Origin: Sphaerimonospora sp050942215
GTDB taxonomy: Bacteria > Actinomycetota > Actinomycetes > Streptosporangiales > Streptosporangiaceae
Assembly (NCBI RefSeq): GCF_050942215.1
Contig: NZ_CP192056.1
Span: forward strand, 3,286,001-3,350,000
DNA: 64,000 nt
Reading direction: 5' to 3'
Numbering within the stretch: position 1 is the first letter of the stretch; every line of letters begins with the position of its first letter. The notes under the pieces are model-generated. The model saw only the letters and a program-made list of their open reading frames with translations. It had not been told where the DNA came from and searched no databases. Positions 1-8,253 of this stretch are shown here, piece after piece. Made by a program: the position numbers and the translations under genes.

Positions 1-1428
1 CAGCTCGTGCCCGTCGTCGAGGGCCGACGTCGCCGGATCGTCGCCGATGCGGCAGGAGGCCAGCGGATGAACGGTGTAGGCGCCGACCACGTCGTTGGTC
101 CATGCCGTCACCGTGGCCAGCCCGTCGCGCTCCAGGATGTCCTTCACATCCGCGTCCGCCATCGCCCAGGCGCGCAGCGTGTTCTCGGTCGGCCGGTACC
201 TGAGGCGGCCGACGCCGAGCATCTGCTGGGAGATCCGGTCGGCGTTGCCGGCGACCGGCGGCGGGCCGAACACGCCCTCGTTGTCGTCTTCGATCATCTG
301 GAAGATGATCAGCCACGACTGCCAGCGCCGGAGCATCTCCTTCTTCTTCACGCCGAACCAGGTCGGGCCGTCCGGGTCGGCCACCTGAGCGAGGATCGTG
401 CCGAGGCCGGGCGGGAAGTAGAGCTGCTCCAGGGAGTAGCGGGTGTATTCGGGGAGGGAGCCGTCGAGCCGGTCCCAGTTCGCGACGGTGGGGCCCTTCC
501 CGATCTGGTTGGCGGCGTAGCCCAGGCCGTCGGCACGGGTCAGCCCGAGCACCTCGCGCACCCGGTCCTCGTTGAGCACGGCGGTGTTGAGCCGCTCTCC
601 GTTGCCGGAGAAGTATCGGCCGACGGCGTGCGGCATCGGGCCCAGTTCCGTCTCGCTGCGCTGCAGGATGACGGGGGTGGCCCCGGCTCCGGCCGCGAGA
701 ATGACGATCTTGGCGTCGATCGTCCCGCTCTCGACGCGGACGCGGTAGTCCTCGGCGTCGATGACGTCGTAGTGCACCCGGTAGGAGCCGTCGTCGTTCC
801 TGGAGATGCGCTGCACCTCGTGCAGCGGCCGGATCCGCGCCCCGTGAGCGAGGGCGGCCGGGAGATAGTTGAGCAGCAGCGACTGCTTGGCGTCGAACCG
901 GCACCCGGCCATCATCCAGTTGCAGTTCGTGCAGCTGCCGCGGTCGATGGCGGCCGGGACCGGGTTGGCCGTGCGGCCGGCGTGGTCGCAGGCCGCGGCC
1001 CACAGCCCCCCGGCGTAGGTGACGTCGTCCCAGCCCTGCTTGGTGATCTCGATGGACTCGGCCACCCGGTCGTACCACGGTTCCAGCGTGTCGCGGCTGA
1101 GGGAGGCCGGCCACATCCGCCGCCCGATGCCGCCGCGTCGCTCGAAGACGAAGCGCGGCGCGCGGGGCATCGCGGCGAAGTAGACGACGCTGCCGCCGCC
1201 GACGCAGTTGCCGCCGAGCACGCTCATCCCGTCACCGGCGACGAAGTCGAAGATCCTGGTGTACGAAGAACCGAGCTTGAAGTCGTGCTCGAACTCCTCG
1301 CTGTTCAGCCACGGCCCGCGTTCGAGCACGACGACCCCGGCGCCGCCGGCCGCGAGGTGGTAGGCGGCGATCGAGCCGCCGAAACCGCTGCCGACGACGA
1401 GGACGTCCGTACGTTCCGAACTGCTCAT
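1..1428 (-). CDS. GMC-family oxidoreductase, partial at left edge
   Basis: FAD-dependent alcohol/sterol-type oxidoreductase of the GMC (cholesterol oxidase-like) family. The N-terminus carries a dinucleotide-binding motif (VVGSGFGGSIAAYHLA) and then ERGPW; a Cys cluster (C-x2-C-x5-GC, around residues 175-185) follows. The frame stays open to base 1 and ends with HPLASCRIGDDPATS, the conserved GMC C-terminal motif that carries the catalytic His, so only a few tens of residues are missing. The ATG overlaps the stop of the upstream DUF5987-like gene by 4 bp (ATGA), which implies translational coupling, and AGGGAG lies just upstream. As the last visible gene of the aryl-tailoring operon it probably oxidises an alcohol on the aryl unit, the sugar or the core; the substrate is unknown. 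Confidence 0.85.
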   Translation of the reverse strand, partial: MSSSERTDVLVVGSGFGGSIAAYHLAAGGAGVVVLERGPWLNSEEFEHDFKLGSSYTRIFDFVAGDGMSVLGGNCVGGGSVVYFAAMPRAPRFVFERRGGIGRRMWPASLSRDTLEPWYDRVAESIEITKQGWDDVTYAGGLWAAACDHAGRTANPVPAAIDRGSCTNCNWMMAGCRFDAKQSLLLNYLPAALAHGARIRPLHEVQRISRNDDGSYRVHYDVIDAEDYRVRVESGTIDAKIVILAAGAGATPVILQRSETELGPMPHAVGRYFSGNGERLNTAVLNEDRVREVLGLTRADGLGYAANQIGKGPTVANWDRLDGSLPEYTRYSLEQLYFPPGLGTILAQVADPDGPTWFGVKKKEMLRRWQSWLIIFQMIEDDNEGVFGPPPVAGNADRISQQMLGVGRLRYRPTENTLRAWAMADADVKDILERDGLATVTAWTNDVVGAYTVHPLASCRIGDDPATSALDDGHEL

Positions 1429-1991
1429 GCGGGGCTCCCTGAGGGGGTCGTGTCCGGATGCGTGCGAGCCAGCGGCCTGCCGTAGGAGAACGCGGGGAAG
1501 CGCCACAGGCCGTCGGCGCCGGGCCTGGTGATCCCCATCGCGGTCAGGCCGGGGTGGCCCGCGGCGATGGCCTCGGCCGTGGGCAGGTGGGCCGCGGAGT
1601 CGAAGGCCATGTTGCTGAAGAGGGTGAGCAGCACCCAGAACTCCTTCTCCGGGTGTTCCGGCGCCACCAGCCGCGCGACGAGGGCGGTGCGGTGCTCGAA
1701 GGAGAGCGCGACGAACGGCGGCACCGAGGCGTCGAGGTCCAGCCCGTGCTCGCCGGCGTAGGATCGGGCGTGGTCGTTCAGCAGGCGGACGTAGTCGTCC
1801 AGCCCTCCGGTCACCCCGGTGGCGTCCCACTCCAGCAGTTCGAGGGCCCCCGCCGCCACCGCGCCGCCGCCGGGGGCGACGCCGGCGACGGCGCGGTCGC
1901 CGGGGAACCGCTTCTCGCCCGGGACGATCGTGTCGGCGAACGCCTCCAGGGTCATCGTCTTGACCTGATTTCCGGCCGAATCTCGCGACAT
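1425..1991 (-). CDS. DUF5987-like small protein, partner of GMC oxidoreductase
   Basis: A 188-residue protein resembling the small proteins (gluconate dehydrogenase subunit 3 / DUF5987 type) encoded beside GMC oxidoreductases in actinobacteria. N-terminal landmarks are the segment MTLEAFADTIVPGEKRFPGD and a C-terminal region rich in aromatic and Pro residues. I see no signal peptide or membrane helix. I chose the ATG at 1991 because GAGAGGG precedes it; longer in-frame versions have no ribosome-binding site. It lies 100 bp downstream of the methyltransferase and overlaps the GMC gene by 4 bp, so the two probably act as a pair, this one as an accessory or assembly subunit. That role is inferred from the pairing; the protein itself shows no catalytic motif I recognise. 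Confidence 0.7.
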   Translation of the reverse strand: MSRDSAGNQVKTMTLEAFADTIVPGEKRFPGDRAVAGVAPGGGAVAAGALELLEWDATGVTGGLDDYVRLLNDHARSYAGEHGLDLDASVPPFVALSFEHRTALVARLVAPEHPEKEFWVLLTLFSNMAFDSAAHLPTAEAIAAGHPGLTAMGITRPGADGLWRFPAFSYGRPLARTHPDTTPSGSPA

Positions 1992-2091
1992 GGGCGCCCT
2001 CTCTTCTTCTTTCGGCACAGGTCGGTCAATTTCATAGTCCGGGCCTTGGCGAGTCCGGTGCATCTTCCGCATTGCCGGGGCCGGAGCCGGC

Positions 2092-3138
2092 CTATTTGTG
2101 GCCGACGACGAGCGCGTGGCTGAACCCCATGTCCTGGTAGCGCTCGACCCGGGAGAATCCCGCGGCGAGCAGCGCCTGCTCCATGTCCCGCGGCGAGTAG
2201 ACCATGCCCTCCCCGGAGGCGAGCGTGAGAAAGTACGGCGACAGCAGGCCCGCGCTCATCGACCCGGTCCCCTCGTCGTCGGACACGAAGTTGTAGACCA
2301 GGCAGGTGCCGCCGTCCGGCAGCGCGGCGTGGCACTTGCGCAGCAACTCGGTGTTCCGCTCCAGCGACCAGATCTCGAATATGTGGAAGAACAGGATGGT
2401 GTCGGCCCCCTCGGGAAGCGGATCGGTGAACAGGTCACCGGCCTGGAAGCGGATCCTCCTCCGCAGGCCGGGGTCCTCGATCCGGCCGGCGGCGAGCCGG
2501 GTCACGCTCTCCTGGTCGAACACCGTGACCTCGAGGTGGGGGTGGCGCAGGGCGAGCTTGACGCTGTTGGTGCCGTCGCCGCCGCCGATGTCGACGACCC
2601 GGCGCGCCCCGGAGAAGTCGTACCGGTCGAGGATCTGGTCGAAGGCGTTGCGTGAGGCGTCGCCCATGTTGGCGTAGAAGACCTCCTGCAGCTCCGGGTG
2701 CGCGGTGAGCCGCTCGTACAGCGTCGTACCGGGGCCGGTGAGGTGGCGCAGGCCCACGTTGGCGCCGGCGCGCACGGACGCCGCGAGATCCCCCATGCTC
2801 GCGTTGATGACCCTGGCCTGCATGTCGACGAGCGGGCCGAGGAAACGCGGGCTGGACTTGAGCAGTTTGCGCCGGACGAGGTCGCCGTTGACGTAACGGT
2901 CACCGCGCTTTTCCAGCAGGCGCAGGGAGGTCAGGCCGAGCAGCAGGACGCGGGCGGGTTGCTCGCCGGTCCCGATCGCCGCCGCGACCTTCGCCAGATC
3001 CATGCCGCCGCTGGACTCGAGGATCTCGAAGAGATCGAATTCGAGGCCCGTGCGCAGCAGTTCGAACGCGGTGGTGCCGTGAATGATGATCCTGAGGTAG
3101 TCGGCGTCCCGGACGACGACGTCGCGGTCGGTGGTCAT
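2092..3138 (-). CDS. SAM-dependent methyltransferase, O-methyltransferase family (NcsB1/MdpB1-like)
   Basis: A 348-residue methyltransferase with an N-terminal helical dimerisation domain (1-100) and a C-terminal Rossmann domain. Motif I is VVDIGGGDGTNSVKLALRHP (about residue 185), followed by VTVFDQ (motif II) and the acidic/aromatic stretch DTILFFHIFEIW. This is the plant-type O-methyltransferase architecture also used by the aryl-acid methyltransferases of neocarzinostatin and maduropeptin clusters; maduropeptin uses one as a C-methyltransferase, so O versus C cannot be read from the sequence. Its ATG overlaps the P450 stop by 4 bp, pairing it with a hydroxylase. Probable job: methylate a hydroxyl (or ring carbon) of the PKS-derived aromatic acid. 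Confidence 0.85.
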   Translation of the reverse strand: MTTDRDVVVRDADYLRIIIHGTTAFELLRTGLEFDLFEILESSGGMDLAKVAAAIGTGEQPARVLLLGLTSLRLLEKRGDRYVNGDLVRRKLLKSSPRFLGPLVDMQARVINASMGDLAASVRAGANVGLRHLTGPGTTLYERLTAHPELQEVFYANMGDASRNAFDQILDRYDFSGARRVVDIGGGDGTNSVKLALRHPHLEVTVFDQESVTRLAAGRIEDPGLRRRIRFQAGDLFTDPLPEGADTILFFHIFEIWSLERNTELLRKCHAALPDGGTCLVYNFVSDDEGTGSMSAGLLSPYFLTLASGEGMVYSPRDMEQALLAAGFSRVERYQDMGFSHALVVGHK

Positions 3139-4631
3139 CGCTGCTCCTGGGAGGGGTGCGTAGCGCTCGCGGGGGGAGACTCATCGGCGCCGTGCGCCGG
3201 GCGCGGCCGCTCGGGCGGCCGGGCCCGGACGGCCATGGGCATGCCGCCGCGCGCGCGCAGCGACAGCATGGGTTCCGGGACCACCGTCCGGCCCGGCTCC
3301 AGCACCAGGCGCAGCTCGCGGGCGACCATGGCGATGACGAAGACCGCCTCCATCATGCCGAGGTTGCTTCCGACGCAGACCCGGGGCCCGGCGCCGAAGG
3401 GAATGTAGGAGTACCGATGGCGGCCGGCCGGCCGCTCGGCGTCGAAGCGTTCCGGGGCGAAGGCTTCCGGGTCGTCCCAGAAGGCCGGGTGCCGGTGCAG
3501 GGTGTAGGGACAGACCAGCACGTCCGCGCCGGCCGGCACGTGATAGCCTCCGACCTCGTCGTCCGCCTGGGCCTGCCGGGGGAGGATCCACACCGGCGGA
3601 TACAGCCGCATGGCCTCCTGGACCACCATCGTGGTGTAGGACAGCCGGCGCAGGTCGTCGTAGCCGGGCAGCCTGTCCCCGAGCACCTCCACGGCCTCGG
3701 CGTGCAGCCGCTCCCAGACCTCCGGATGCCGGTCGATCAGGAAGAAGCTCCAGCTCAGCGTGCTGGCTGTGGTCTCGTGTCCGGCCAGCAGGAGGGTGAC
3801 GAGCTCGTCGCGCATCCGCCGCTGTCCCACCGCGACGTCGGCCTCCCGCCCCGCCGAGGCGATGAGCCGGGACACCACGTCCTCCCCGTCGCCCGGGTCG
3901 GCCCGCCGCGCCGCGACGAGCCGGTCGACCACCTGCTGCAGCTGCCGGCGCGCCGCGCGGAACCGCAGCTGCTTGGGCAGGGGCACCCACATGGGCACGG
4001 CTCCCAGGGACACCATCTCGAACATCGCCTGGTCCTGCACGGCCTCGAAGGAGTGCCCGATGGACTCGAACACGCTGAGGTCGGCGTTCAGCAGCGTGTG
4101 CCCGAGGACGCCCAGCGTGAGCGAGGTCATCTCCCGCGTGATGTCGACCGGGCCGCCGCCGTCGCGCTCGCGCAGCCGGGCGACGACCTTCGCCACCTCG
4201 CCCGCGACCACGTCGGCCTGCCCGGCGATCCTCCGGTGCTGGAACACCGGCTGGATCACCTTGCGCTGCTTGCGCCACAGCGCGCCCTCGCTGGTGAGCA
4301 GTCCGTCGCCGAGGGCGCGGCGCGCCTGGGCCAGGCCGATGCCCTTGTGGTAGTTGGCGGCGTTGTCGGCCAGCACGTGCTTGGCGTGGTCGGGATGGTT
4401 GAAGAAGTACAGCGTCTTGGGACCGATGCGGAGCCGTACGGCGTCGCCGTACCGCGCAGCGGCGGAGGTCATCAGCGTGAGCCGGTCGGTGACCAGCTTC
4501 CAGAACAGGCCCGGGGTCGCCAGGAGCGGTGGGCCCGGCGGGGTCCGCCGGGAAGACCGGCGCGGGTCGTGTCGTCCCGGGCCGGGCGCCGTCCGGTCCG
4601 CACGCGTGGAGTGCTGGTCGGTGAGGCTCAT
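3135..4631 (-). CDS. Cytochrome P450
   Basis: A 498-residue soluble P450. Visible landmarks are the I-helix motif AGHETTAS (about 298), ExxR in EAMRLYPP (about 358), PERF and the haem-binding loop FGAGPRVCVG (Cys thiolate near 434). The sequence resembles the longer CYP4/CYP102-like class (WRKQRKVIQPVF, PPVWILPR) found in enediyne clusters rather than the short CYP105/107 types. A Pro/Arg-rich N-terminal stretch of about 35 residues precedes the fold and has no obvious membrane anchor. It sits 9 bp after the MoaD-like gene and overlaps the methyltransferase. Likely role: hydroxylate the aryl acid before O-methylation, by analogy with NcsB3; action on the enediyne core cannot be excluded. Redox partners are not in the window. 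Confidence 0.9.
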   Translation of the reverse strand: MSLTDQHSTRADRTAPGPGRHDPRRSSRRTPPGPPLLATPGLFWKLVTDRLTLMTSAAARYGDAVRLRIGPKTLYFFNHPDHAKHVLADNAANYHKGIGLAQARRALGDGLLTSEGALWRKQRKVIQPVFQHRRIAGQADVVAGEVAKVVARLRERDGGGPVDITREMTSLTLGVLGHTLLNADLSVFESIGHSFEAVQDQAMFEMVSLGAVPMWVPLPKQLRFRAARRQLQQVVDRLVAARRADPGDGEDVVSRLIASAGREADVAVGQRRMRDELVTLLLAGHETTASTLSWSFFLIDRHPEVWERLHAEAVEVLGDRLPGYDDLRRLSYTTMVVQEAMRLYPPVWILPRQAQADDEVGGYHVPAGADVLVCPYTLHRHPAFWDDPEAFAPERFDAERPAGRHRYSYIPFGAGPRVCVGSNLGMMEAVFVIAMVARELRLVLEPGRTVVPEPMLSLRARGGMPMAVRARPPERPRPAHGADESPPASATHPSQEQR

Positions 4632-4640
4632 CGGTGCCGC

Positions 4641-4907
4641 TCAGCCTCCCGCCATCGCCGTGAGGATGGTGAGCGTGCTACCGGCCTCGACCACCGTGGT
4701 GTCGCGCCGATGCCGCGGCACCAGATCGTCGTCGAGACAGAAGTTGACGTACGTCAGCGGCTCGGCGTCGGGCCCGAGCAGCCGCCGCCGGAAATCGGGA
4801 TTGTCGGTCGTGAACTGCCTGATCACCGCGGGCAGCGGTCCTTCGATGCCTTCGAACTCGGTCCGTCCGTCCGGAGCCCAAACCGACGGCACAACGATCT
4901 TCACCAT
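4641..4907 (-). CDS. MoaD/ThiS-like ubiquitin-fold protein with C-terminal Gly-Gly
   Basis: An 88-residue small protein with the beta-grasp pattern of sulfur-carrier proteins, ending exactly in ...TLTILTAMAGG, the di-glycine tail needed for adenylation and thiocarboxylation. Family features: MVKIVVPSVW first strand, hydrophobic spacing, and TYVNFCLDDDLVPRHRRDT, matching the MoaD pattern in which an exposed loop precedes the last strand. GGGAGGG lies next to the ATG. It lies 18 bp after the FGE-like gene and 9 bp before the P450 in the same operon. Known biosynthetic relatives (QbsE, BexX partners) carry sulfur. No E1-like adenylase, rhodanese or cysteine desulfurase is in the window, so activation would rely on housekeeping enzymes (inference). 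Confidence 0.8.
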   Translation of the reverse strand: MVKIVVPSVWAPDGRTEFEGIEGPLPAVIRQFTTDNPDFRRRLLGPDAEPLTYVNFCLDDDLVPRHRRDTTVVEAGSTLTILTAMAGG

Positions 4908-4925
4908 GGTCCCTCCCGTGTCGCG

Positions 4926-5792
4926 CTACTCGTCCCCGGCGCAGCGGAACCCGTGCGCGAAGGACGACCATCCAGTCGGATCACCGTGCATCCGTTCGCT
5001 GCAGCGAACCTGGTAGCGAAAGTTCATCCATGAGCCGCCGCGGATGACCCGATAACGACCCATCGCCATCCGGACGCTGGGATCGCAGCTCGTGCCGGGG
5101 GCGTAGAGATGCGAGAGCGTGGACGTCCACTCGTACACGTTTCCCGCCATGTCGCCGCAGCCGAACGCGCTGTCACCGCGCCGGGAGAACGAGCCCACCG
5201 GCGTGGTACGCGGAACGGGCCCGTTCTCCGCGCAATTCACCGCCCACCATTTCCGCCACTCATCGAGCGTGCTCAGCGGACCGGCGTGTAACTCGGCGGT
5301 GTTCGCGTTCCGCTCGTCCCAGGTGAGACCCCACGGCCAGATGCGGAAATCGGGGCCCCGGGCCGCGAACTCCCACTCGGCCTCGGTCGGCAGCCGCTTG
5401 CCTGCCCATCGCGCGTAGGCGGCGGCGTCCTGCCAGGAGATGTGCACGACCGGGTGGTCCCCGGCCTGACCGCCCTCGGTGCCGGGGCCGCCGGGGGCAC
5501 GCCAGCACGCGTCGCGCTGTTCCAGCCACCCCTGCTCGCCGTAGACCATGCCGAATCCACGCCGTTCCGCGTCGGTGCGGTAGCCGGTGGCGCGCACGAA
5601 CTCGCCGAACTCGTCGACGGTGACGGGGTGGCGGTCGATCCGGTACGGCCGCAGCCGCCGGTTGATCTGCGGTGTCTCGTCGGCGAACCAGATGCGCGGT
5701 AGCGGCTGGTCGGAGCAGTCCAGCCATTCGATGAGCCAGGGTGGTGATCCCTGGAGGAAGGTCCCTCCGGGAATCCGTACCATCTCCCCCAT
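4926..5792 (-). CDS. FGE-sulfatase (SUMF1)-fold protein, non-canonical
   Basis: A 288-residue protein of the formylglycine-generating-enzyme family. Hallmarks: MVRIPGGTFLQGS at the start, HPVTVDEFGEFVRATGY, HPVVHISWQDAAAYARWAGK followed by RLPTEAEWEFAARG, GNVYEWTST and RVIRGGSW near the C-terminus, and GFRCAGDE at the end. In true FGE two cysteines (S. coelicolor Cys272/Cys277) follow RGGSYL; here these positions read Asn and Val (RGGSWMNFRYQVRC), so classic copper-dependent Cys oxidation is unlikely. The start at 5792 follows GGGAG at good spacing; upstream in-frame codons lack a site. It heads the operon with the MoaD-like gene. No sulfatase is present. Function unknown; possibly an oxidase or C-S bond-forming relative. 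Confidence 0.85.
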   Translation of the reverse strand: MGEMVRIPGGTFLQGSPPWLIEWLDCSDQPLPRIWFADETPQINRRLRPYRIDRHPVTVDEFGEFVRATGYRTDAERRGFGMVYGEQGWLEQRDACWRAPGGPGTEGGQAGDHPVVHISWQDAAAYARWAGKRLPTEAEWEFAARGPDFRIWPWGLTWDERNANTAELHAGPLSTLDEWRKWWAVNCAENGPVPRTTPVGSFSRRGDSAFGCGDMAGNVYEWTSTLSHLYAPGTSCDPSVRMAMGRYRVIRGGSWMNFRYQVRCSERMHGDPTGWSSFAHGFRCAGDE

Positions 5793-5993
5793 CCCGCTCT
5801 CCCATCGCGTGCCGGGGCGCGCCGCTCTCCATGGCACCGGCGCGTGAAGGTGGGTTCATCATCATCGCCGCGGCGCGGACGGCACATCTCGCCAATTGCG
5901 CTGTTCCAATCGAGCGCGCGCCGGCCGTCCAATTGCTTACGATGCCGTAGCAGTACGCGACCCGGTTTCCGTGTCGCCAGAAAAGGAGAGCAA

Positions 5994-6584
5994 ATGCGAA
6001 AAATCATCGTTTGCACCATGATTTCCCTGGACGGTTACTATGAGGGCCGGGGCAAAGACGTGATGGCCCTGCCGTTCGACGAGGGGTTCAGCGCCTACAA
6101 TCTCGAACGCCTCCGTGCGGCCGACACGCTGCTGCTCGGACGCACGTCGTTCGAGGGATTCCGCGGTTACTGGCCGCCCATAGCCGACGATCCGGGGGCG
6201 CCGCCCATCGAGCGGGAGATCTCCCGCCACAACAACGCCATCGACAAAGTCGTCGTCTCCGACAGCCTGACTCCCGGGGAGACCGCGCCGTGGCACAACA
6301 CCCGCATCGTCAAACGGTCCGGCGCCCGTGACGAGGTCGCCGAGCTCAAGCGCAGGCCGGGCAAGGAGATCCTCGTCTTCGGCAGCCACCTGATGTGGAA
6401 CGACCTGTTCGCCGCCGGCCTGGTCGACGAGCTGCATCTCATGGTCGGCCCGGGATTCGTGGGCGGCGGCACCCCCGTGTTCGAGGGACGCTCGCCCGTA
6501 CGGCTGCGCCTGCTGGAGAACCGGCGCCTGGACGGCTCCGAGCTCGTCCTCCTCCGGTACGGCACACTCGGCCAGGGCGGCTGA
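5994..6584 (+). CDS. Dihydrofolate reductase / RibD C-terminal-domain family reductase
   Basis: A 196-residue NAD(P)H-dependent reductase-like protein of the DHFR/RibD-C superfamily. It shows the typical N-terminus MRKIIVCTMISLDGYYEG, the central LLLGRTSFEGFRGYWP, and GKEILVFGSHLMWNDLFAAGLVDELHLMVGPGFVGGGTPVFEG, the shared C-terminal signature. An AAAAGGAG ribosome-binding site precedes the ATG. It is transcribed away from the FGE-like operon and stands alone, converging with the carboxylase gene. Members are common in actinomycetes and often have no assigned substrate; it could reduce a pathway intermediate or be a passenger. Confidence 0.85.
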   Translation: MRKIIVCTMISLDGYYEGRGKDVMALPFDEGFSAYNLERLRAADTLLLGRTSFEGFRGYWPPIADDPGAPPIEREISRHNNAIDKVVVSDSLTPGETAPWHNTRIVKRSGARDEVAELKRRPGKEILVFGSHLMWNDLFAAGLVDELHLMVGPGFVGGGTPVFEGRSPVRLRLLENRRLDGSELVLLRYGTLGQGG

Positions 6585-6647
6585 CCCCGCCCCTGTCGCG
6601 CGGCCGGCCGGTCACCACGAGATCACGGATGGGCCGGTGGCAGGGTC

Positions 6648-8090
6648 TCACAACGGGATGTTGCCGTGTACGCCCCGGGCGGGGGCCGCGGCGGAGATCG
6701 TCCGGGCGATCGCCCGCCGGGTCCGCGACGGCCTGATCACCTCGTCGACCACGCCGAGCTCGCGGGCGCGATCCAGCCCGCCGACGACCGTCTCGTGCTC
6801 GGCCGCCAGCCGTTCCTCCAGAGCCGGCCGGTCCTCCTCCGGCGTGGCGGCGAGGCGGCGCCGGTGCAGGACGCGGACAGCGGCGACCGACCCCATCACG
6901 GCGATCCGGGCGGTCGGCCAGGCGAACACGCGGGTCGCACCGAGCGCGCGGGAGTTCATCGCGATGTAGGCCCCGCCGTACGCCTTGCGGATGACGAGCG
7001 TGACGCGGGGAACGGTGGCCTCGGCGAACGCGTGGAGCAGCTTGGCCCCCCGGCGGACCACCCCGTCGTGCTCCTGCCCGACGCCGGGCAGATAGCCGGG
7101 CACGTCGACCAGGACGATGAGGGGCACCCCGAACGCGTCGCACATCCGCACGAAACGCGCCGCCTTCTCCGCGGCGGCCGCGTCCAGACAGCCACCGAGC
7201 CGCAGGGGGTTGTTGGCGACCACCCCGACCGTGCGCCCGCCGAGCCGGCCCAGGGTGGTGACGATGTTCGGCGCCCACCTGGGATGGAGTTCCAGCGAGC
7301 TGTCCTCGTCGAGGATCCCGGTGACGATCGGCAGGATGGAGTAGGCGCGCCGGGGGTTGCCGGGCAGCCGGTCCCCCAGGTCGGCGTCCTCGACCTCGGC
7401 CAGGTGCGTCCGCCCCTGACGACCCAGCAGGACCGCGATCCGCCGCCCCCTGAGCAGCGCGTCCGCATCGTCCTCGGCCACGATGTGGACGACTCCGCTG
7501 CGTCTGCCGTGGGGTTCTGGACCGCCCAGCGCGGCCATGTCGACGTCTTCACCGGTGACGCTGCGCACCACGTCGGGGCCGGTGACGAAGAGCCGCCCGG
7601 ATTCGGAGAGGATGACGACGTCGGTCAGGGCGGGCCCGTAGGCGGCTCCCCCGGCCGCCGCGCCGAGCACCACGGAGATCTGCGGCACGATGCCGGACGC
7701 CCTGGTCATCGCGGCGAACACCCGCCCGACTCCGTGCAGGGAAGCGACCCCCTCGGCCAGTCGCGCACCGCCGGAGTGCCAGAGCCCGATGATCGGGATG
7801 TGCCGCCGCAGTGCCTGGTCGTAGGCTTCGGCGATCGCCTCGCAGCCGTCGGCCCCCAGGGCCCCGCCCTGGACGCGGGGGTCGGTGGCGAAGGCGACGG
7901 CGGGCATCCCCTCGATCCGGCCGGTGGCGGTCAGCACACCGGCCCGGTCGTCCTCCTCCGTGAGCAGACGGACGGTGCCGAAGTCGAACAGCGATTCCAG
8001 CCGTACCCGCGGATCACGTGGGTCCGCCGCGGTCCGGTCGCGGCTCCCTCCCTCTGCGGCGGTGACGGCGCTACCGTCGAGAACGGTCAC
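6648..8090 (-). CDS. Acyl-CoA carboxylase beta (carboxyltransferase) subunit
   Basis: A 480-residue biotin-dependent carboxyltransferase (PccB/AccD family). Landmarks: FGTVRLLTEEDD, a DGCEAIAEAYDQALRRHIPIIGLWHSGGAR stretch, AAGGAAYGPALTDVVI (oxyanion-hole region), and the second half with LVDVPGYLPGVGQEHDGVVRRGAKLL and KAYGGAYIAMNS. The start is the GTG at 8090, preceded by AAGGAG at 7 bp; the longer in-frame ATG at 8201 has no site. No biotin-carboxylase or BCCP partner is in the window, so it must share a chromosomal alpha subunit. Likely role: boost malonyl-CoA (or a substituted malonyl-CoA) for the two iterative PKSs. It lies downstream of the FAD monooxygenase on the same strand, separated by 163 bp. 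Confidence 0.9.
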   Translation of the reverse strand: MTVLDGSAVTAAEGGSRDRTAADPRDPRVRLESLFDFGTVRLLTEEDDRAGVLTATGRIEGMPAVAFATDPRVQGGALGADGCEAIAEAYDQALRRHIPIIGLWHSGGARLAEGVASLHGVGRVFAAMTRASGIVPQISVVLGAAAGGAAYGPALTDVVILSESGRLFVTGPDVVRSVTGEDVDMAALGGPEPHGRRSGVVHIVAEDDADALLRGRRIAVLLGRQGRTHLAEVEDADLGDRLPGNPRRAYSILPIVTGILDEDSSLELHPRWAPNIVTTLGRLGGRTVGVVANNPLRLGGCLDAAAAEKAARFVRMCDAFGVPLIVLVDVPGYLPGVGQEHDGVVRRGAKLLHAFAEATVPRVTLVIRKAYGGAYIAMNSRALGATRVFAWPTARIAVMGSVAAVRVLHRRRLAATPEEDRPALEERLAAEHETVVGGLDRARELGVVDEVIRPSRTRRAIARTISAAAPARGVHGNIPL

Positions 8091-8253
8091 GGCGGATCTC
8101 CTTCGGAGGTGCGTTCTTGCGAATCCACGATGGCCGGGAATACCGCTCGTCCCATGGCGTGGGACGGAAACGCCGGCGATCGCGGCGAGAGACGGGAACA
8201 CATCAGCAGCCGAATCACCGCTGATATCGATCAGGGTCCGGAGAAGTCGGCGG

